Source: Riptortus pedestris (taxonomy: Eukaryota; Arthropoda; Insecta; Hemiptera; Alydidae). From it: a DNA stretch of 64,000 nucleotides. The notes below the pieces were generated by a model that worked only from the letters and a program-made list of their open reading frames with translations, was not told the DNA's origin and ran no database searches. The DNA lies in contig CM032232.1 of the NCBI GenBank assembly GCA_019009955.1, forward strand, positions 50,468,501 to 50,532,500, in the 5' to 3' direction. Positions 63,176 through 64,000 of this stretch are shown here, piece after piece (within the stretch, counting starts at the first letter, position 1; each line of letters opens with the position of its first letter). A program made the translations under genes and the position numbers.

Positions 63176-64000
63176 ATGAAGGTATTTCTGGGACTCGTGT
63201 GTTCGATCAGCTCACTGTTGGTGCTGGGGAATGCGGCTCCAAGTAGTGATGAAGATTTCCTAGGGCAAGTAAACCCCACGTCACAGCTTCAAGGCGGTTT
63301 CTTCGGGCAAGGAAACCCCACGTCACAGCTTCAAGGCGATTTCCTAAGGCAAGGAAACCCCACGTCACAGCTTCAAGGCGATTTCCTAAGGCAAGGAAAC
63401 CCCACGTCACAGCTTCAAGGCGGTTTCTTCGGGCAAGGAAACCCCTCGTCACAGCTTCAAGGCGATTTCCTAAGGCAAGGAAACCCCACGTCACAGCTTC
63501 AAGGCGATTTCCTAAGGCAAGGAAACCCCACGTCACAGCTTCAAGGCGATTTCCTAAGGCAAGGAAACCCCACGTCACAGCTTCAAGGCGATTTCCTAAG
63601 GCAAGGAAACCCCACGTCACAGCTTCAAGGCGATTTCCTAAGGCAAGGAAACCCCACGTCACAGCTTCAAGGCGATTTCCTAAGGCAAGGAAACCCCACG
63701 TCACAGCTTCAAGGCGATTTCCTAAGGCAAGGAAACCCCACGTCACAGCTTCAAGGCGATTTCCTAAGGCAAGGAAACCCCACGTCACAGCTTCAAGGCG
63801 ATTTCCTAAGGCAAGGAAACCCCACGTCACAGCTTCAAGGCTTTGATCTTTCTAAATTTCAAAAATACTTTGGTTCATCTCAATCGCAAGGAAAATACGA
63901 GTATATTCCTAATAGTGGTGGCAAGTCAGGTTCCGAATCGGGCAAAAAGGGTAAGGATGAAAATCCAATTCAGGTAGAAAAAAAAGTTGAGAATTCAAAA
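63176..64000 (+). CDS. Secreted protein with 14-residue tandem repeats (5' part, runs off the window)
   Basis: Open for 275 codons from the ATG (context GACGACATGA) to the window edge. Residues 1-20 form a clear signal peptide: a Lys at 2, a Leu/Val/Ser core, and small residues GNAA before the likely cleavage at 20-21. After a short APSSDED linker comes a half-match unit, then thirteen 14-residue repeats of LQGDFLRQGNPTSQ; units 1 and 4 have GGFFGQ instead and unit 4 has NPSSQ. From about residue 220 the protein turns to FDLSKFQKYF and then Ser/Gly/Lys-rich text (SGGKSGSESGKKGK). There are no Cys after the signal peptide in the visible part, so no disulfide-rich domain. Gln-, Gly- and Asn-rich repeats suit a structural, salivary, cuticular, egg-coat or adhesive secretion; I cannot choose among them. 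The minus-strand frame 63207-63830 is a shadow of the repeats. Confidence 0.82.
   Translation, partial: MKVFLGLVCSISSLLVLGNAAPSSDEDFLGQVNPTSQLQGGFFGQGNPTSQLQGDFLRQGNPTSQLQGDFLRQGNPTSQLQGGFFGQGNPSSQLQGDFLRQGNPTSQLQGDFLRQGNPTSQLQGDFLRQGNPTSQLQGDFLRQGNPTSQLQGDFLRQGNPTSQLQGDFLRQGNPTSQLQGDFLRQGNPTSQLQGDFLRQGNPTSQLQGDFLRQGNPTSQLQGFDLSKFQKYFGSSQSQGKYEYIPNSGGKSGSESGKKGKDENPIQVEKKVENSK
63287..63832 (+). repeat. 42-bp coding minisatellite, 13 units
   Basis: Thirteen uninterrupted 42-bp units. Units 5-13 are identical at the base level as far as read; units 1 and 4 are the GGTTTCTTCGGG variant. The period is a multiple of 3, so copy-number change would keep the frame. Identity at silent sites points to recent expansion or gene conversion. 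Confidence 0.95.

Noticed and set aside
63207..63830. 207-codon minus-strand gene over the 42-bp repeats
   Set aside because: It is the complement of the plus-strand secreted-protein gene, begins and ends in the repeats, and has no signal or promoter of its own.

Overview
This is AT-rich eukaryotic DNA, most likely from an arthropod and probably an insect. The signs are an errantivirus (insect-type gypsy retrovirus) with an F-like envelope gene, insect-style Helitrons ending in CTAG, a tRNA-derived SINE, Penelope-like and LINE remnants, long (TA)n tracts, and an arthropod TATA/initiator promoter in front of the only convincing host gene. The species cannot be fixed from the sequence. There are no operons, rRNA genes, recognisable tRNA genes or CRISPR arrays.

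Layout. 1-5880 is a satellite array built on a 24-bp monomer. Its flanks are degenerate, its core (about 1370-4775) is homogenised into a 72-bp higher-order repeat, and a 551-bp solo LTR (4781-5331) lies where the core meets the degenerate right flank. From about 6.3 to 62.8 kb the window is a mosaic of decayed transposons. The dominant element is a non-autonomous family of about 0.6-0.8 kb with 12-bp subterminal inverted repeats, a 5' palindrome, a 3' hairpin and a central (TA)n tract. I read it as a Helentron-derived (HINE/DINE-like) family; at least ten copies are near complete and many are fragments. Interspersed are a tRNA-type SINE (11 or more copies or pieces), three copies of one solo LTR family, two CTAG Helitrons, LINE tails, a decayed LINE reverse transcriptase (59.85-60.73 kb), a broken Penelope-like element (39.5-41.3 kb) and a 480-bp fold-back element (36.66-37.14 kb). 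At 42.9-45.8 kb one HINE copy carries both a solo LTR and a Helitron inside its (TA)n tract.

53.6-57.8 kb holds a young errantivirus on the minus strand, inserted in a HINE copy. Its ~210-bp LTRs differ at one base. Protease, RT, RNase H and the integrase zinc domain are missing, so gag is fused in frame to the integrase core, in which the catalytic Glu is Asn. The env frame is open and overlaps the fusion.

The only convincing host gene starts at 63176 on the plus strand and runs out of the window. It encodes a secreted protein with a signal peptide and thirteen 14-residue tandem repeats. A TATATAA box sits 30 bp upstream of a CAGTT initiator and gives a 22-nt 5' UTR. Most other open frames here are by-products of repeats whose period is a multiple of three.
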